NCBI GenBank assembly: GCA_021814355.1
Contig: JAKAIJ010000123.1
Location: forward strand, 1-7,454
Direction of reading: 5' to 3'
From: Acidobacteriota bacterium
GTDB taxonomy: Bacteria > Acidobacteriota > UBA4820 > DSQY01
Length of the DNA stretch: 7,454 nt
The notes beneath the pieces are model-generated. The model had not been told where the DNA came from and did not search any database. It saw nothing but the letters and a program-made list of their open reading frames with translations. How positions within the stretch are numbered: position 1 is the first letter of the stretch; the number at the start of each line of letters is the position of its first letter. Positions 5,577-7,454 of this stretch are shown here, in pieces. The translations under genes and the position numbers were made by a program.

Positions 5577-7130
5577 ATGTCCATGAAGACCGACAACCGG
5601 TACGTCATCGCCCTCACGGCCATGCTGGGGACGCTGATGGAGGTGGTGGACACGTCGGTGGCCAACGTGGCCCTGCCGCACATGCAAGGGACCTACTCGG
5701 CGGGCGTGGACGAGATCACCTGGGTCATCACCTCCTACCTCGTGGCCAACGCGGTGATCCTCCCCATCACGGGCTGGCTGGGGAACCACTTCGGCCGGCG
5801 GCGGTTCTACCTCCTCTGCCTGGTGGTCTTCACCTTCGCCTCCCTGGGCTCCGGGGCCGCCCCCAGCCTCTGGTTCCTCATCCTCACGCGGGTCGTCCAG
5901 GGCCTCGCCGGCGGCGCCATGGTCCCCATGTCCCAGGCCATCCTCCTGGAGTCGTTCCCGAAGGAGGAGCACGGCAAGGCCATGGCCCTCTTCGGCGTGG
6001 GCGTCATCTTCGGCCCCATCATCGGGCCCACGCTGGGCGGCTGGATCACCGACAGCTGGGACTGGCGCTGGATCTTCTACATCAACATCCCCGTGGGGGC
6101 GCTCGCGTTCCTGCTGGGGCTCGCCTTCATCGAGGACCCCCACTACCTGAAGCGGGCCGAGGGGAGGGTGGACTACCTCAGCTTTCTCTTCATCGCGCTG
6201 GGGCTTGGGGGCCTGGAGGTCTTCCTCAACCGGGGCGAGCGGTACGACTGGCTGGAGAGCAACTTCATCAAGGCGGCCGCCGCGGCCTCGGCCCTCGGCA
6301 TCGGGCTGTTCGTCTGGCGCTCCTTCACGGCCGAGCGCCCCCTGGTGAACCTGCACGTCTTCAAGAACCGCGAGTTCGCCGCGGGGACGGGGCTCATGTT
6401 CCTGCTGGGCTTCGGGCTCTACGGCTCCTTCGTGATGCTCCCGCTCTTCGTCCAGCACCTGCTGGGCTACACGGCCACCTGGGCGGGGCTGGTCCTCTCC
6501 CCGGGCGGACTGGCCTCGCTCCTGGCCATGGTGTTCGTGGGCAACCTTATCGGAAGGGTGGACACGCGCCTGCTCGTCTTCATCGGCGTGGCGATGAACG
6601 TCCTCGCCCTCTGGCTTCTCTGGTCCATCAACCTGGGGGTGGACTTCCCCTACGTCATGACCTCCCGGCTGTGCCAGGGGTTCGGCCTGGGGTTCCTCTT
6701 CGTGCCCATCACCACCGCGGCCTACGCGCGCATCCGGCCGGAGAACATGGGCGACGCCACGGGGCTCTTCAACCTCCTGCGCAACGAGGGCGGGTCCGTG
6801 GGCATCGCCCTTTCGGCCACCTTCCTCTCGCAGCGGGCCCAGGTCCACCAGACCGCGCTGGTGGGCCACCTCACCCCCTTCGACCCGCTCCTGCGGGAGC
6901 GCCTCTTCGCCCTGAGCCACGGCCTCTTTCCCCACGCGGGGCTGGACCCGTCGTCCGTGGCGGCGCTGGCGCAGGGGTTGGTCTACGGGGAGCTCCAGCG
7001 TCAGTCCTACCTGCTCGCTTTCGTGGACGTCTTCGTCCTGCAGACCTGCATCTTCGTCGGTCTCATCCCGCTGCTCTTCCTTCTCCGGGGACGGACGAAA
7101 AGGGGGGACGACGCGCCGCCGCGGGCGTGA
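5577..7130 (+). CDS. EmrB/QacA-type MFS drug efflux pump, DHA2 family (14 TM)
   Basis: This 517-residue inner-membrane protein is the energised component of the pump, a proton-driven MFS exporter. It matches EmrB in length (E. coli EmrB about 512). DHA2 signatures are in order: EVVDTSVANVALP in helix 1 (22-34); motif A GNHFGRRR between helices 2 and 3 (69-76); motif B LTRVVQGLAGGAMVP in helix 4 (104-118); antiporter motif C GVGVIFGPIIGPTLGGWI in helix 5 (141-158); and DWRWIFYINIPVG (163-175), which is very characteristic of the EmrB branch. Hydrophobic segments fit 14 helices. ATG 5577 follows a G-rich ribosome-binding region, and the first helix begins about residue 9. It is the last gene of the operon. 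Substrates cannot be predicted; EmrAB-type pumps typically export hydrophobic or amphipathic toxic compounds. Confidence 0.95.
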   Translation: MSMKTDNRYVIALTAMLGTLMEVVDTSVANVALPHMQGTYSAGVDEITWVITSYLVANAVILPITGWLGNHFGRRRFYLLCLVVFTFASLGSGAAPSLWFLILTRVVQGLAGGAMVPMSQAILLESFPKEEHGKAMALFGVGVIFGPIIGPTLGGWITDSWDWRWIFYINIPVGALAFLLGLAFIEDPHYLKRAEGRVDYLSFLFIALGLGGLEVFLNRGERYDWLESNFIKAAAAASALGIGLFVWRSFTAERPLVNLHVFKNREFAAGTGLMFLLGFGLYGSFVMLPLFVQHLLGYTATWAGLVLSPGGLASLLAMVFVGNLIGRVDTRLLVFIGVAMNVLALWLLWSINLGVDFPYVMTSRLCQGFGLGFLFVPITTAAYARIRPENMGDATGLFNLLRNEGGSVGIALSATFLSQRAQVHQTALVGHLTPFDPLLRERLFALSHGLFPHAGLDPSSVAALAQGLVYGELQRQSYLLAFVDVFVLQTCIFVGLIPLLFLLRGRTKRGDDAPPRA

Positions 7131-7163
7131 CCGGCACGATGCCTTCATACCAAGTTGCGATCC

Positions 7164-7308
7164 AAGGCAGACGCTGAGGCTGGAGGGTGCTTCGCACCTT
7201 CCGGGGCTCGCGGCCGTCTCGTCGAAGAATTTAGGCTGAGGTCTGCCTTTGGAGAATCCTTCTCCGAACCGGCCCCGCGAGCCCCGGCCCTTCAGGCGCT
7301 CCAGCCTC
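7164..7308. repeat. Nested long imperfect inverted repeat, possible structured RNA
   Basis: Perfect arm pairs are GAGGCTGGAG (7176-7185) with 7299-7308; CCGGGGCTCGCGG (7201-7213) with 7275-7287, nested inside the first; and a small hairpin GGTGC-TTC-GCACC (7186-7198). Inside lies GGAGAA-TCC-TTCTCC (7251-7265), extendable by three pairs including one G-T. A further 9-bp pair, AAGGCAGAC (7164-7172) with 7241-7249, crosses the two long stems, so it would form a pseudoknot or a mutually exclusive fold. GCTGAGG also occurs twice in direct orientation (7173-7179, 7235-7241). It could be a noncoding RNA, a 3' end structure of the efflux mRNA, or a small palindromic repeat element; the strand is undetermined. 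Confidence 0.55.
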
Positions 7309-7354
7309 CTCCGGTTTCTTGCCGCCTCCTCCCACTATCTTATGCGCCGCGAGT

Positions 7355-7451
7355 CTTGGGCTCCGGCCCCCCAAGGGCTCCCTGCGCGTTGGCCGCGCGG
7401 CCGGAGCGGATTCGAGGCGGCCCGGCGAAGGCGTGTGAACCCAAACACACG
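7355..7451. repeat. Cluster of short palindromes at the window edge
   Basis: CTTGGG (7355-7360) pairs with CCCAAG (7370-7375). CTCCGGCC (7361-7368) pairs with GGCCGGAG (7399-7406). GGCCGCGCGGCC (7391-7402) is a perfect 12-bp palindrome. CGTGTG (7432-7437) pairs with CACACG (7446-7451) around the loop AACCCAAA. None is followed by a T-run on either strand. Short GC palindromes are expected by chance at this GC content, so only the combination is notable. Confidence 0.4.
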
Positions 7452-7454
7452 GCG

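Larger units (their letters stand above)
7131..7454. other. Intergenic region without a convincing gene, rich in inverted repeats
   Basis: Both strands were read here. Open frames exist, the longest on the minus strand for about 72 codons from the window edge to near 7237, but none has a ribosome-binding site, start codon and protein-like composition together. No tRNA, rRNA or known riboswitch was recognised. No intrinsic terminator with a T-run follows the pump gene, so transcription may read into the repeats or end by Rho. The content is mostly self-complementary sequence, described separately. Confidence 0.6.

Noticed and set aside
4956..7148. Minus-strand open frame of about 730 codons opposite the adaptor and pump genes
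   Set aside because: Low-complexity His/Glu/Gly/Pro-rich translation, antisense to proteins with unmistakable EmrA and EmrB motifs.
7164..7172. AAGGCAGA resemblance to part of bacterial SRP RNA
   Set aside because: Only about eight bases match; the conserved apical GGAAGGAAGCAGCC-type segment is absent, so this is not an SRP RNA gene.
4556..7177. Plus-strand open frame of about 870 codons overlapping the adaptor and pump genes in another frame
   Set aside because: It crosses two real genes and their gap, has no recognisable domain and is Arg/Gly/Pro-rich throughout.
1..7454. CRISPR array, tRNA, rRNA, insertion sequence or phage genes
   Set aside because: No regularly spaced repeats, cloverleaf, ribosomal RNA segments, transposase or integrase motifs were seen on either strand.

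Overview
The window is very GC-rich (about 70% by eye). It looks like chromosomal DNA of a Gram-negative bacterium, because it encodes a TolC-type outer-membrane factor and a periplasmic adaptor. The sequence alone does not fix the lineage. The squalene-synthase-like gene would suit a hopanoid- or other triterpenoid-making organism, but that is inference.

Layout. (1) 1-1045, minus strand: a squalene/phytoene synthase family gene whose C-terminal end runs off the window. (2) 1046-1245: a divergent intergenic region holding a near-consensus sigma70-type promoter facing right and, just downstream, a textbook intrinsic terminator. Together they would yield a free RNA of about 64 nt. (3) 1246-2466, plus strand: an MFS transporter of unknown substrate with an uncertain start, where a rare CTG has the best ribosome-binding site. 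(4) 2467-2576: an AT-rich island carrying a consensus promoter (TTGACG-17-TATAAT) with an inverted repeat in its spacer, the expected place for a TetR operator. (5) 2577-7130: a tightly packed four-gene operon of TetR regulator, TolC-type outer-membrane factor, EmrA-type membrane fusion protein and EmrB-type 14-TM DHA2 pump. (6) 7131-7454: no convincing gene, but dense with inverted repeats, including a 13-bp perfect arm pair nested in a 10-bp pair and a 9-bp pair that crosses both.

How it works together. The operon encodes a complete tripartite efflux pump spanning inner membrane, periplasm and outer membrane, plus its own regulator. The regulator probably represses the shared promoter and is released by a pump substrate. 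The divergent squalene synthase and the lone MFS gene have no visible functional link to the pump. No wholly new protein system is evident. The least explained parts are the short promoter-terminator unit at 1109-1206 and the structured region after the pump operon.
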